Below, piece by piece: positions 25,697-36,500 of a DNA stretch of 64,000 bases (positions are counted from its first letter, which is position 1; each line of letters starts with the position of its first letter). Under the pieces are notes generated by a model. It did not search any database. It saw only the letters and a list, made by a program, of their open reading frames with translations, and was not told the DNA's origin. The stretch covers positions 1,020,456 through 1,084,455 of the forward strand of contig NZ_JACHNP010000001.1 of the NCBI RefSeq assembly GCF_014206815.1, written 5' to 3'. The stretch is from Xanthomonas sp. F10. GTDB taxonomy: Bacteria > Pseudomonadota > Gammaproteobacteria > Xanthomonadales > Xanthomonadaceae. The translations under genes and the position numbers were made by a program.

Positions 25697-27415
25697 GTGA
25701 CGCGCGCCACCGACATCCTCGATGTGTTGTTGGCGCGTACGCCGCGCAAGCTGCTGCGCGACCGCCGCACCGGTCTGCCATACGCATGGGCGCACTGGAT
25801 CGCGGCGCAACCTGCCGTGCCGCGGCCGTTCGCCGCCCCGGAGCTGATTGCGGCGATGCCACCGGCGCAGCCGCCGGTGACCACGCGTCTGCCGGCCTTG
25901 CCGCTGTGGCAGGCGTTCCGCCGCCTGTGGTGGCAGCACTGGGATCCGGCGCCATACGACCAGCGCTGGTGGCGGCGCATCGCCGTGCTGCTGAGCCTGC
26001 TGCTGCATCTGCTGTTCGCGGTGTTCCTGCTGTGGGTGGCGTTCGTGCGCTGGCTGCCGCCGCGCACCGATGCGGACGCCGCCGGCCGCGTGCAGGTGGA
26101 ATTCGTCGGCCGCGGCACGCCCGCCGAGAGCGGCGGTGGTGCGCCGGCCGAGGCGGCCGCGTCCACGGAGGCGACGTCGCCGACGCCACCGCGTGCGCGG
26201 CGCGCCCTGTCCGCGCGGCCACGCCCGACGCTGGCAGCCGCTCCTGCACCTGCACCAGCCGCGGAGCCGACCCCGGCAGTGCCGGCGCCCGCGCCGACCA
26301 CGGCCAGTGCGCCACCACCGCCACCGGCGGAGCAGCCGCTGCAGGTGACCGAGACGCCGACGCCCACGCGCGACTTCGTGCTGCCGCCGCCACCGAGCGT
26401 GCGTGTACCGGTGCCCACACCGCGCGCGGTCGTGCCGCCCGACGTGCAGGTGCCGGTGCGCGAGGTCGAGGTGGTCACCGACGTGCCGACCGTGGCGCAG
26501 TTGCGTCCGCGCGACATCGCGGTGCCGCGCCCCGCCGCACCGCAGGTGCAGGTGCGCGAACGCGAGGTGCCGGCGCCGCTGCCGCAGGTGCAGGTCCCGG
26601 TACCACAGCTGCGCACGCCGGCGCCGACGCCGATGCTGCGCAGCGCCGACGTGCCGCAGGTGCGCCAGATCGAAGTGCCGACGCCGAGCACCGCCACGGC
26701 GACCGCGCCCACGCCGGCGCCGGCGGCCGCCCCGGTCGCCAGCCCGGACCCCGCCCCAGCCAGCGCGCCGACCCCGCAACAGGCACCGGCCGCCTCGGCT
26801 GGCGCCGCCGCCAGCGCGTCGGCCAAGCCGGCGGCGCCCGCGGCTGGCACCGCGCCGCCCGGCAGCCAGGCGACGAGCCCGGGCAGCGGCCCGGCACCGG
26901 TCGCCCGCGATGGAGGCTGGGCCACGCCGCAGCGCGGCGACGACTGGGGCGCGGCCGCACGCAACCGTCCCGGCGATGCCGGTGCGGGCGCCAGCAAGGG
27001 CGGCGGCTTGTTCAATGCCGACGGCAGCGTGCGTCTGGCCGATGGTCGCGGCAACGAGCAGGCGCCGGCGCGCAGCGCGCCCGGCGCCGAGACCGACACC
27101 TGGACGCGCGATCGCATCGAAAAGGCCGGCGAGTGGCTCAAGCGTCCGCCGTACGACTACACGCCGACCTCGTTCGACAAGTACTGGCTGCCGAACGCGA
27201 CGCTGCTGGAAGAGTGGGTGCGGCGCGGCATCAAGTCGGTGAAGATTCCGATTCCCGGCACCACCAGCAGCATTTCCTGCGTGATCTCGATCCTGCAGGT
27301 GGGCGGCGGCTGCGGCATCACCGATCCCAATCTCAACGAGCAGCCGGCCGGCGCGCGACCGCCGCCGAACGTGCCGTTCAAGCGCGAGCTGCAGGAAGAC
27401 AACGGCAGTCGCTGA
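25697..27415 (+). CDS. Transmembrane repetitive proline-rich protein
   Basis: A 572-residue protein with a cytoplasmic N-terminal part (1-94), one membrane segment at about 95-117, a very long Pro/Ala/Val/Arg-rich low-complexity stretch (about 150-440, with repeated VPVP, PQVQVRE-like units), and a C-terminal soluble domain (about 450-572) with two Cys in SCVISILQVGGGCG. It resembles proteins annotated 'transmembrane repetitive protein' in Xanthomonas. The topology is like TonB (anchor, spacer, end domain), but I see no TonB domain signature. GTG start at 25697 chosen. Confidence 0.8.
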   Translation: MTRATDILDVLLARTPRKLLRDRRTGLPYAWAHWIAAQPAVPRPFAAPELIAAMPPAQPPVTTRLPALPLWQAFRRLWWQHWDPAPYDQRWWRRIAVLLSLLLHLLFAVFLLWVAFVRWLPPRTDADAAGRVQVEFVGRGTPAESGGGAPAEAAASTEATSPTPPRARRALSARPRPTLAAAPAPAPAAEPTPAVPAPAPTTASAPPPPPAEQPLQVTETPTPTRDFVLPPPPSVRVPVPTPRAVVPPDVQVPVREVEVVTDVPTVAQLRPRDIAVPRPAAPQVQVREREVPAPLPQVQVPVPQLRTPAPTPMLRSADVPQVRQIEVPTPSTATATAPTPAPAAAPVASPDPAPASAPTPQQAPAASAGAAASASAKPAAPAAGTAPPGSQATSPGSGPAPVARDGGWATPQRGDDWGAAARNRPGDAGAGASKGGGLFNADGSVRLADGRGNEQAPARSAPGAETDTWTRDRIEKAGEWLKRPPYDYTPTSFDKYWLPNATLLEEWVRRGIKSVKIPIPGTTSSISCVISILQVGGGCGITDPNLNEQPAGARPPPNVPFKRELQEDNGSR

Positions 27416-27859
27416 GCGGCCGGTGCGGGCTCGGCGTCAGAAGAGGGCGCCGCACATCACCAGCTTTCAGCGCACGCGAACCGGGCGCAGCTTGCCCTGA
27501 GTGGGCGGCCTCAGCCGGCAAGGCGTTCCCTGAGAGTCCTCGGCGCGGCGGAAAGCCGCTCCAAACGACCTGCCGCGCATGGCGTGCTGTCTCGTAGGAG
27601 CGGCTTCAGCCGCGATGGGCTTTACCGGGAACGCCGGTCGCGGCTGAAGCCGCTTCTACGTGTGTGCCGCACGTCGTCGGATAAGGTCGGAGCGACATCG
27701 GTTTGCGCACCACGAGCAAGTGGCGGTGAGCTTGTCACGCATCGACGGCGGCGCATCCGCAGCGCGCTGAGCGCGGTCCCGTCGCCGCTGCTCGGCGCAG
27801 CGTGGTGCGCGCCGCCGCGCACGTCCTCCGACATGCCTGGTCCGGCGGACGTCGCCCGC
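27416..27859. other. Convergent gap with palindromic repeat copy 2
   Basis: A 444-base region with no convincing gene. It contains the second copy of the long inverted repeat at 27594-27659. The rest is GC-rich, with no other clear signal. Confidence 0.6.
27594..27659. repeat. Intergenic palindromic repeat, copy 2
   Basis: Arms 27594-27615 and 27638-27659 pair over 22 bp with one mismatch near the outer end of the right arm. It shares GTAGGAGCGGCTTCAGCC with copies 1 and 3 and lies between convergent genes. Confidence 0.9.
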
Positions 27860-28321
27860 TCAGTTGACGCCGTGCAAATCGCGCAACTGGCTGCTGCGCG
27901 AGCCGAAGTAGGCGGCCAGGTCGGCGATGTCCTGGTCGCTCAGTTGCGCCGCCTGCGGGCTCATCAGCGGATGCGTGCGGGTGCCGCCGCGGTAGGCCTG
28001 CAGCGCGTGCGCGAGGTAGTCGCCATATTGGCCGCCGAGCTTGGGGTAGGTCGGGTCGATCGGCGCGTTGCCGTCGGCGCCGTGGCAGTCGATGCAGCTC
28101 TGCCCGGTGGCCTTGCCCTTGGCGTGGGCCAGTTTGTCGCCGGCCTCGATGCGCCCGGCGGGCAGGCCGGCGGAGGAGCCGGAACCGTGCTCGCCGCTGG
28201 CGTGGCCGGGGTCGCCGGCGGAGGTGCTGGTGGATTCCACCTGCGATTGCGAACAGGCCCCCAGGCACAGGGCGGCAAGCAGGACGAGGGCGGGACGCAA
28301 GGCGTGCGCGGCGTTCGGCAT
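27860..28321 (-). CDS. Cytochrome c, lipoprotein form
   Basis: A 153-residue class I c-type cytochrome with a lipoprotein signal (LCLGAC, Cys 23) and haem motif CIDCH (Cys76, Cys79, His80). A likely Met ligand lies in THPLMSPQAAQL. After the anchor there is a flexible Ser/Gly/His-rich tether of about 40 residues. It is 7 bases downstream of the other cytochrome gene. Electron-transfer partners are not in the window. Confidence 0.93.
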   Translation of the reverse strand: MPNAAHALRPALVLLAALCLGACSQSQVESTSTSAGDPGHASGEHGSGSSAGLPAGRIEAGDKLAHAKGKATGQSCIDCHGADGNAPIDPTYPKLGGQYGDYLAHALQAYRGGTRTHPLMSPQAAQLSDQDIADLAAYFGSRSSQLRDLHGVN

Positions 28322-28328
28322 GGGAGGC

Positions 28329-28712
28329 CTACTTGAGGGTGGACAGGAAAGCGGCGATGTCGGCGATCTCCTGGTCGGAGAAGCTTTCCGCCTGGGCCTG
28401 CATGGTCGGATGCTTGCGCTTGCCGAGCCGGTATTCGGTCAGCGCCTGGGTCAGGTACTGCGCCGACTGCCCGCCGATCTTGGGGATGCGGTAGCTGGGG
28501 TAGGCGTTCTTGTAGCCGGTGACGCCGTGGCAGCCCTGGCAGGTGTAGGTGAGCACCCGGCCGTTGGCGGCATCGCCCTGAATGGGCGCGGGCGCCGCGG
28601 CAGCGGCGGCGGGAGCGGCGGGCGCCGGCGCGGTCTTCGCCATGGCCGGGGCGGCCCCAACAGAAACGAGTACGGCCAGAGCAAAACAAGCGGCTAGCGG
28701 CTGCGTGCGCAT
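28329..28712 (-). CDS. Cytochrome c, periplasmic
   Basis: A 127-residue class I c-type cytochrome with a signal peptide (about 1-25, ending PAMAK) and haem motif CQGCH (Cys58, Cys61, His62). The Met ligand is likely in KHPTMQAQAESF. An Ala/Pro-rich linker follows the leader. The pattern of GVTGYKNAYPSYRIPKIGGQ is typical of the cytochrome c4/c5-like proteins of this group. It is the first gene of the two-cytochrome operon. Confidence 0.93.
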   Translation of the reverse strand: MRTQPLAACFALAVLVSVGAAPAMAKTAPAPAAPAAAAAAPAPIQGDAANGRVLTYTCQGCHGVTGYKNAYPSYRIPKIGGQSAQYLTQALTEYRLGKRKHPTMQAQAESFSDQEIADIAAFLSTLK

Positions 28713-28906
28713 GGTTTCGTGGTCCGGAGGACGGATTGGGGTTCCGGCGTGGGGGAACACGGAACGGCCCGAGTATAGCCTCACCTTTCGCGGCTCCGAA
28801 ACTGGCCGCCGCGGCGGACCCGTGACCTTTGGGGCATTCGGCATGGTGTCGACTGGTGATCTACTTATCTACAACACCATTTACGCCATCCACCGGGGAT
28901 ACGACG

Positions 28907-30025
28907 ATGACGCGACCGCTTCCGCGCCGCACTGCCACTTGCGCTGCCGCGCTGCTGGTCACCACCACGCTGCTGCTCGGCGCCTGCAAGCCGGCCGCCG
29001 AGGCCAAGGCCAAGGCTGCCGACAGCGAGAAGGCGCCGGAGGCGGTGCCGGTGGAAGTGGCCGCGGCCAGCCGCCGTGCGGTGGCTGCAAGCTACAGCGG
29101 CACCGCGGCGCTGGAGGCACGCGCCGAATCGCAGGTGGTCGCCAAGACCTCCGGCGTGGCCCTGGCGGTGCTGGCCGAGGAGGGCCAGCAGGTGCGCGCC
29201 GGGCAGCCGCTGGTGCGGCTGGACCCGGACCGCGCGCGGCTGGCGCTGGCGCAGAGCGAGGCGCAACTGCGCAAGCTGGAGAACAACTACCGCCGCTCGC
29301 AACAGCTGGTGGGCCAGCAACTGGTCAGCGCGGCCGACGTCGACCAGATCAAGTACGACCTCGCCAACGTGCGCGCGCAACACCAGTTGGCCTCGCTGGA
29401 ACTGTCCTACGCGACGGTGGTGGCGCCGATCTCCGGGGTGATCGCGTCGCGCTCGATCAAGACCGGCAACTTCGTGCAGATCAACACGCCGATCTTCCGC
29501 ATCGTCGACGACTCGCGCCTGGAGGCCACGCTCAACGTGCCCGAGCGCGAACTGGCCACGCTCAAGACCGGGCAGCCGGTGACCCTGCTGGCCGACGCGC
29601 TGCCGGGCAAGCAGTTCCGCGGCCGGGTCGACCGCATCGCGCCGGTGGTGGACGCCGGCAGCGGCACCTTCCGCGTGGTGTGCGCGTTCGACGAGGGCGC
29701 GCAGGCGCTGCAGCCGGGCATGTTCGGGCGCATCCGCATCGATTACGACCAGCGCGCCGATGCGCTGGTGGTGCCGCGGCTGGCCCTGCTCGACGACGGC
29801 GAGCCGGCGGTGTTCCGCGTGGTCGCCGGCAAGGTCGCGCGGGTGCCGGTGACGCTGGGCTATGCCGAAGGCCCGTGGGTGGAGATCCGCCAGGGCCTGC
29901 AGGCCGGCGACCAGGTGGTCACCGCCGGCAAGGTCGCGCTGCGCGACGGCAGCCGCGTGCAGGTGATCGCGCCGCAGCGCGCGATCGCCAACGCTGCGCC
30001 CGCCACCGCCGCCGGAGCGCGCTGA
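28907..30025 (+). CDS. RND efflux periplasmic adaptor (MFP) lipoprotein
   Basis: A 372-residue membrane-fusion protein with a lipoprotein signal (LLLGAC, Cys 27). The lipoyl-like half-motifs (GVALAVLAEEGQQVRAGQPLVRLD and VVAPISGVIASRSIKTGNFV), a helical hairpin between them, and the beta-barrel region (LLADALPGKQFRGRVDRIAPVV) are all visible. It bridges an inner-membrane RND pump to an outer-membrane channel; no channel gene is nearby. Its TGA overlaps the ATG of the first RND permease (TGATG). GGGGAT lies before its ATG. Confidence 0.93.
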   Translation: MTRPLPRRTATCAAALLVTTTLLLGACKPAAEAKAKAADSEKAPEAVPVEVAAASRRAVAASYSGTAALEARAESQVVAKTSGVALAVLAEEGQQVRAGQPLVRLDPDRARLALAQSEAQLRKLENNYRRSQQLVGQQLVSAADVDQIKYDLANVRAQHQLASLELSYATVVAPISGVIASRSIKTGNFVQINTPIFRIVDDSRLEATLNVPERELATLKTGQPVTLLADALPGKQFRGRVDRIAPVVDAGSGTFRVVCAFDEGAQALQPGMFGRIRIDYDQRADALVVPRLALLDDGEPAVFRVVAGKVARVPVTLGYAEGPWVEIRQGLQAGDQVVTAGKVALRDGSRVQVIAPQRAIANAAPATAAGAR

Positions 30026-33000
30026 TGCACGGCGCTGGTCCCGACCCGCACGCACCGCCTGCGCCCGCTGCGCACGGCGGCGGCCTGGTCGAATTCGCCA
30101 CCCGCCGCCGCGTGACCATCGCGATGATCACGCTGACCATGCTGCTGTTCGGCGCGATCGCGCTGCACGGGCTCAAGGTCAACCTGCTGCCGGACCTGAG
30201 CTATCCGACCCTGACCGTGCGTACCGAGTATGCCGGCGCCGCGCCGTCGGAGATCGAGACGCTGGTGACCGAGCCGGTGGAAGAGGCGGTCGGCGTGGTC
30301 AAGAACCTGCGCAAGCTCAAGTCGGTCTCGCGCACCGGGCAGAGCGACGTGGTGCTTGAGTTCGCCTGGGGCACCAACATGGACCAGGCCAGCCTGGAGG
30401 TGCGCGACAAGATGGAGGCGCTATCGCTGCCGCTGGAGGCCAAGGCGCCGGTGCTGCTGCGCTTCAATCCCTCCACCCAGCCGATCATGCGCCTGGTGCT
30501 GTCGAGCAGGACCGCCGCGCACAGCGACGCCGAGGCGGTGCGCGCGCTGACCCAGTTGCGCCGTTACGCCGACGAGGACCTGAAGAAGAAGCTGGAGCCG
30601 GTGGCGGGCGTGGCCGCGGTCAAGGTCGGCGGCGGTCTGGAGGACGAGATCCAGGTTGACATCGACCAGCAGCGGCTGGCGCAGCTCAACATGCCGATCG
30701 ACACGGTGATCGCGCGGCTCAAGGACGAGAACGTCAATCTCTCCGGCGGGCGCCTGGAGCAGGGCACGCAGCGCTACTTGGTGCGCACGGTCAATCAGTT
30801 CGCCGACCTGGACGAGATCCGCAATCTGTTGCTGACCACCCAGGGTGCCGGCAGCAACGCCGCCGACGCGGCCCTGCAACAGATGTACGCGATCGCCGCC
30901 TCCACCGGCTCGGAAGCGGCGCTGGCGGCGGCGTCGGCGGCGCAGAGCGCCACGTCCAGCACCACCACCAGCGTGGCTGGCGGCATGCCGATCCGGCTCA
31001 AGGACGTGGCGCAGGTGCGGCAGGGCTACAAGGAGCGTGAGGCGATCATCCGCCTGGGCGGCAAGGAAGCGGTGGAACTGGCCATCTACAAGGAGGGCGA
31101 CGCCAACACCGTGGCCACCGCGGCGGCGCTGCGCCAGCGCCTGGAGCAATTGCAGGCGCAGATTCCCGCCGACGCCGAGTTGACCACGCTGGAAGACCAG
31201 TCGCGCTTCATCGAGCACGCCATCGGCGACGTCAAGAAGGATGCGGTGATCGGCGGCCTGCTGGCGATCCTGATCATCTTCCTGTTCCTGCGCGACGGCT
31301 GGAGCACCTTCGTGATCGGCCTGTCGCTGCCGGTGTCGATCGTGACCACCTTCTTCTTCATGGGCCAGCTCGGGCTGAGCCTCAACGTGATGTCGCTGGG
31401 CGGGCTGGCGCTGGCCACAGGCCTGGTGGTGGACGACTCCATCGTGGTGCTGGAAAGCATCGCCAAGGCGCGCGAGCGCGGCCTGAGCGTGCTCGATGCG
31501 GCGATCGTCGGCACCCGCGAGGTCGGCATGGCCGTGGTCGCCTCGACCCTGACCACGATCGCGGTGTTCCTGCCGCTGGTGTTCGTGGAAGGCGTGGCCG
31601 GGCAACTGTTCCGCGACCAGGCGCTGACCGTGGCGATCGCCATCGCGATCTCGCTGGTGGTGTCGATGACCCTGATCCCGATGCTCAGCTCGCTCAGAGG
31701 CCGTGCGCCGCTGGCGTTCCCGGTGGAGCCGGCGGCACCGCGCTGGCAGCCGCAGCGCGGCTGGCTGACGCCGCTGGCCTGGAGCCGGCGCGGCGCCGGG
31801 GCGGCGGTGCGCGGCATGTTCTTCGGCGTGGCCTGGTTGTGCGTGCGGCTGTGGCGCGGCGCGGTGGCGGTGGTTGCGCCGGTGATGCGCAAGGCCAGCG
31901 ACCTGGCGATGGCGCCGTACGCGCTGGCCGAGCGCGGCTACCTGCGGCTGCTGCCCGGCGCGCTGGCGCGTCCGGGCTGGGTGCTGGGGCTGGCGGCGCT
32001 GGCCTTCGCCGCGACCCTGGCGGTGGCGCCACTGCTGGGCGCCGACCTGATCCCGCAACTGGCGCAGGACCGCTTCGAGATGACCGTGAAGCTGCCGGCC
32101 GGCACGCCGTTGCGGCAGACCGACGCGCTGGTGCGCGAGTTGCAGGAAGCGCATGGCAAGGATGCCGGCGTGCAGGCGCTGTACGGGGTCAGCGGCAGCG
32201 GCACCCGGCTCGACGCCAACCCCACCGAGAGCGGCGAGAACATCGGCAAGCTGACCATCGCCATGGCCGGTGGCGGCAGCGCCCAGTTCGAGGCGCAGCA
32301 GAGCGAGCGCATGCGCGCGACGATGCGCAACCATCCGGGCGTGCAGGTCGGTTTCAGTCGGCCCGAGTTGTTCAGTTTCTCCACGCCGCTGGAGATCGAA
32401 CTGCGCGGCCAGGACCTGCAGACGATCCAGCACGCCGGGCAGAAGCTGGCGGCGCTGCTGCGTGGCAACGGCCACTTCGCCGACGTCAAGTCCACGGTGG
32501 AGGAGGGCTTCCCGGAGATCCAGATCCGCTTCGATCAGGAGCGCGCCGGGGCGCTGGGGCTGACCACCCGGCAGATCGCCGACGTGGTGGTGAAGAAGGT
32601 GCGCGGCGATGTCGCCACCCGCTACAGCTTCCGCGACCGCAAGATCGACGTACTGGTGCGCGCGCAGCAGAGCGACCGCGCCAGCGTCGACAGCATCCGC
32701 CGGCTGATCGTCAATCCCGGCAGCAGCCGGCCGGTGACCCTGGACGCGGTCGCCGACGTGGTCGCCACCACCGGCCCCAGCGAGATCCACCGCGCCGACC
32801 AGATCCGCGTGGCGATCGTCTCGGCCAACCTGCGCGACATCGACCTGGGCGGCGCGGTGCGCGAAGTGGGCGAGATGGTGGCGCGCGATCCGCTCGGCGC
32901 CGGTGTCGGCATGCACATCGGCGGCCAGGGCGAGGAACTGGCGCAGTCGGCGCGCTCGCTGCTGTTCGCGTTCGGCCTGGCGGTGTTCCTGGTGTACCTG

Positions 33001-33528
33001 GTGATGGCCTCGCAGTTCGAGTCGCTGCTGCATCCCTTCGTCATCCTGTTCACCATCCCGCTGGCGCTGGTCGGCGCGGTGCTGGCGCTGCTGCTGACGG
33101 GAAAGCCGGTGTCGGTGGTGGTGTTCATCGGCCTGATCCTGCTGGTAGGCCTGGTGACAAAGAACGCGATCATCCTGATCGACAAGGTCAACCAGTTGCG
33201 CGAGGAGGGTGTGGCCAAGCGCGCGGCGTTGATCGAAGGCGCGCGCTCGCGGCTGCGGCCGATCGTGATGACCACGCTGTGCACGCTGTTCGGCTTCCTG
33301 CCGTTGGCGATCGCCAGTGGCGAGGGCGCCGAGGTGCGCGCGCCGATGGCGATCACCGTGATCGGCGGGCTGCTGGTGTCCACGCTGCTGACCCTGCTGG
33401 TGATCCCGGTGGTCTACGACCGCCTGGATCGCCGCGCCGATGCGTACTACGCAGAGCGCGGGCGGCGCGCGCGGCAACGCGAGCAGGGCGAGCAGCGCCT
33501 GCAGGACGGCGAGGGCGCACCGGCATGA
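30025..33528 (+). CDS. RND efflux permease, first subunit
   Basis: A 1167-residue inner-membrane RND (HAE1-like) transporter, longer than AcrB (1049). The proton-relay motifs are intact: GLVVDDSIVVLESI in TM4 and LVGLVTKNAIILIDKVNQ in TM10. Two insertions are seen: an Ala/Ser/Thr-rich segment at about residues 286-320 in the porter domain, and a stretch of about 95 residues (about 558-652) between TM6 and TM7 with its own hydrophobic part. It overlaps the adaptor stop and the next permease start, so the three are probably one operon. Confidence 0.95.
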   Translation: MHGAGPDPHAPPAPAAHGGGLVEFATRRRVTIAMITLTMLLFGAIALHGLKVNLLPDLSYPTLTVRTEYAGAAPSEIETLVTEPVEEAVGVVKNLRKLKSVSRTGQSDVVLEFAWGTNMDQASLEVRDKMEALSLPLEAKAPVLLRFNPSTQPIMRLVLSSRTAAHSDAEAVRALTQLRRYADEDLKKKLEPVAGVAAVKVGGGLEDEIQVDIDQQRLAQLNMPIDTVIARLKDENVNLSGGRLEQGTQRYLVRTVNQFADLDEIRNLLLTTQGAGSNAADAALQQMYAIAASTGSEAALAAASAAQSATSSTTTSVAGGMPIRLKDVAQVRQGYKEREAIIRLGGKEAVELAIYKEGDANTVATAAALRQRLEQLQAQIPADAELTTLEDQSRFIEHAIGDVKKDAVIGGLLAILIIFLFLRDGWSTFVIGLSLPVSIVTTFFFMGQLGLSLNVMSLGGLALATGLVVDDSIVVLESIAKARERGLSVLDAAIVGTREVGMAVVASTLTTIAVFLPLVFVEGVAGQLFRDQALTVAIAIAISLVVSMTLIPMLSSLRGRAPLAFPVEPAAPRWQPQRGWLTPLAWSRRGAGAAVRGMFFGVAWLCVRLWRGAVAVVAPVMRKASDLAMAPYALAERGYLRLLPGALARPGWVLGLAALAFAATLAVAPLLGADLIPQLAQDRFEMTVKLPAGTPLRQTDALVRELQEAHGKDAGVQALYGVSGSGTRLDANPTESGENIGKLTIAMAGGGSAQFEAQQSERMRATMRNHPGVQVGFSRPELFSFSTPLEIELRGQDLQTIQHAGQKLAALLRGNGHFADVKSTVEEGFPEIQIRFDQERAGALGLTTRQIADVVVKKVRGDVATRYSFRDRKIDVLVRAQQSDRASVDSIRRLIVNPGSSRPVTLDAVADVVATTGPSEIHRADQIRVAIVSANLRDIDLGGAVREVGEMVARDPLGAGVGMHIGGQGEELAQSARSLLFAFGLAVFLVYLVMASQFESLLHPFVILFTIPLALVGAVLALLLTGKPVSVVVFIGLILLVGLVTKNAIILIDKVNQLREEGVAKRAALIEGARSRLRPIVMTTLCTLFGFLPLAIASGEGAEVRAPMAITVIGGLLVSTLLTLLVIPVVYDRLDRRADAYYAERGRRARQREQGEQRLQDGEGAPA

Positions 33529-36500
33529 GCGTCGCCGAGTTCAGCATCCGCCGTCCGGTCACCACCATCATGTGCTTCGTGTCGCTGGTGGTGGTCGGGC
33601 TGATCGCCGCCTTCCGCCTGCCGCTGGAGGCCTTGCCGGACATCTCCGCGCCGTTCCTGTTCGTGCAGTTGCCGTATACCGGCTCGACCCCGGACGAGGT
33701 CGAGCGCAACCTGGTGCGGCCGACCGAGGAAGCGCTGGCGACGATGACCGGGATCAAGCGCATGCGTTCGACCGCCACCGCCGATGGCGCCAACATCTTC
33801 ATCGAGTTCTCCGACTGGGACCGCGACATCGCCATCGCCGCCTCCGACGCGCGCGAGCGCATCGACGCGATCCGCGCCGACCTGCCGGCGGACCTGCGGC
33901 GCTACAACGTGTTCAAGTGGTCCAGCAGCGACCAGCCCGTGCTGAAGGTGCGGCTGGCCGGCGCGGCCGACCTGACCGGCGCGTACGACATGCTCGACCG
34001 CGAGTTCAAGCGCCGCCTGGAGCGCATTCCCGGGGTGGCCAAGGTCGAGGTGTCGGGCGCGCCGCCGAACGAAGTCGAGATCGCCATCGCCCCGGACCGG
34101 CTCAGCGCGCACAACCTCAGCCTCAACCAGCTCAGCGAGCGCCTGGGCAAGCTCAACTTCTCGCTGTCGGCCGGGCAGATCGACGACAACGGCCAGCGCC
34201 TGCGGGTGCAGCCAGTCGGTGAACTGCGCGACCTGCAGGAGCTGCGCGACCTGGTCATCGACGCCAAGGGCCTGCGCCTGGGCGACATCGCGCAGGTGCG
34301 GCTGAAACCGACCCGGATGAGCTACGGCCGGCGCCTGGACGGGCGCCCGGCGGTGGGCCTGGACGTGTTCAAGGAGCGCAGCGCCAACCTGGTGGAGGTG
34401 TCGCGCGCGGTGCTGGCCGAGGTCGAGCAGATCCGCAAGCAGCCGGCGCTGAGCGACGTGCAGGTCAAGGTCATCGACAACCAGGGCAAGGCGGTGACCT
34501 CGTCGCTGGCGGAGCTGGCCGAGGCCGGTGCGGTCGGCCTGCTGCTGTCGGTGACGGTGCTGTTCTTCTTCCTGCGCCATTGGCCGTCGACGCTGATGGT
34601 GACCCTGGCGATCCCGATCTGCTTCGCCATCACCCTGGGCTTCATGTACTTCGCCGGGGTCACCCTCAACATCCTGACCATGATGGGCCTGCTGCTGGCG
34701 GTGGGCATGCTGGTGGACAACGCCGTGGTGGTGGTGGAGAGCATCTACCAGGAGCGCGAGCGCATGCCCGACCAGCCGCAGCGCGCCTCCATCGTCGGCA
34801 CCCGCAACGTCGCCATCGCACTGTCGGCCGGCACCCTGTGCCATTGCATCGTGTTCGTGCCCAACCTGTTCGGCGAGACCAACAATATCAGCATCTTCAT
34901 GTCGCAGATCGCCATCACCATCTCGGTGTCGTTGCTGGCGTCGTGGCTGGTGGCGGTGAGCCTGATCCCGATGCTGTCGGCGCGCATGCGTACTCCGGCG
35001 CTGGTGCATTCCCCGCGCGGGCTGATCCCGCGCCTGCAGCGCCGCTACGCGCGGGTGCTGGCGTGGTCGCTGGCGCACCGCGGCTGGAGCGTCTGCGCGA
35101 TCGTGCTGATCAGCGCGCTGAGCGTGATCCCGATGATGCAGACCAAGAAGGACATGTTCGGCGGCGACGGCGGCGAGCAGGTCTTCATCGGCTACCAGTG
35201 GAAGGGCGCCTACACCCGCGAGCAGATGGCAGAGGAAGTGACCCGGCTGGAACGCTTCATCGATGCGCGGCGTGCGCAGTACCACGTGACCCAGGTGTAT
35301 TCCTGGTTCAGCGAGGAGGAAGGCAGCAGCACCACGCTGACGGTGGACCTGAAGCAGGTCCGCGATCTGCCGGCCCTGATGGAACGCATCCGCAAGGAAC
35401 TGCCGCGCTCGGCGCGGGTGGATTTCCACGTCGGCAACAGCAACGGCGGCGATGGCGGCAACGGCGGCGGGCAGACCGTGCAGGTGCAACTGGTCGGCGA
35501 TTCCACCGAGGCGCTGCGCGCGCTCGCCGACGACGTGGTGCCGGTGCTGGCGCGGCGCAAGGAACTGCGCGACGTGCGCGTGGACAGCGGCGACCGTAGC
35601 ACCGAGCTGGCGGTGCGGGTGGACCGCGAGCGCGCCGCCGCGTTCGGCTTCAGCGCCGAGCAGGTCGCCAGCTTCGTCGGCCTGGCGCTGCGTGGCGCGT
35701 CGCTGCGCGAATTCCGCCACGGCGACAACGAGGTGCCGGTATGGGTACGCTTCGCCGGTGCCGAGCAGGCGACGCCGGAGGATCTGGACAGCTTCAACGT
35801 GCGCACCCAGGACGGGCGCAGCGTGCCGCTGCTGAGCCTGGTCGATGCGCAGCCGCGCGCGGCCGCCACCCAGATCGCCCGGACCAACCGGCAGACCACA
35901 CTGACCATCACCGCCAACCTCGGCGCCAAGGTGACCGCGCCGGAAGCCAAGCAGGCGATCGAGGACACGCTCAAGGCGGTCAGCTTCCCGGTCGGCTACC
36001 GCTACAGCTTCGACGGCGTGGAAGGCCAGGACGACGACCAGGCCAGCAAGCAGATGCTGTTCAACCTGTTGATCGCGCTGCTGATGATCTACGTGGTGAT
36101 GGCCGCGGTGTTCGAATCGCTGCTGTTCCCGGCGGCGATCATGAGCGGCGTGCTGTTCTCGGTGTTCGGCGTGTTCTGGCTGTTCTGGATCACCGGCACG
36201 AGCTTCGGGATCATGGCCTTCATCGGCATCCTGGTGTTGATGGGCGTGGTGGTGAACAACGGCATCGTGATGATCGAGCACATCAACAATCTGCGCCGGC
36301 GCGGCCTGGGCCGTACCGAGGCATTGATCGAAGGCTCGCGCGAGCGCCTGCGGCCGATCATGATGACCATGGGCACGGCGATCCTGGCGATGGTGCCGAT
36401 CTCGTTGACCACCACGCAGATGTTCGGCGACGGTCCGGCCTACTACCCGATGGCGCGTGCGATTGCCGGCGGCCTGGCGTTCTCGACCGTGGTCAGCCTG

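Noticed and set aside
28582-30024. Upstream extension of the first RND permease frame
   Set aside because: The frame is open by chance in high-GC DNA; the adaptor gene in another frame is well supported and the ATG at 30025 overlaps its stop.
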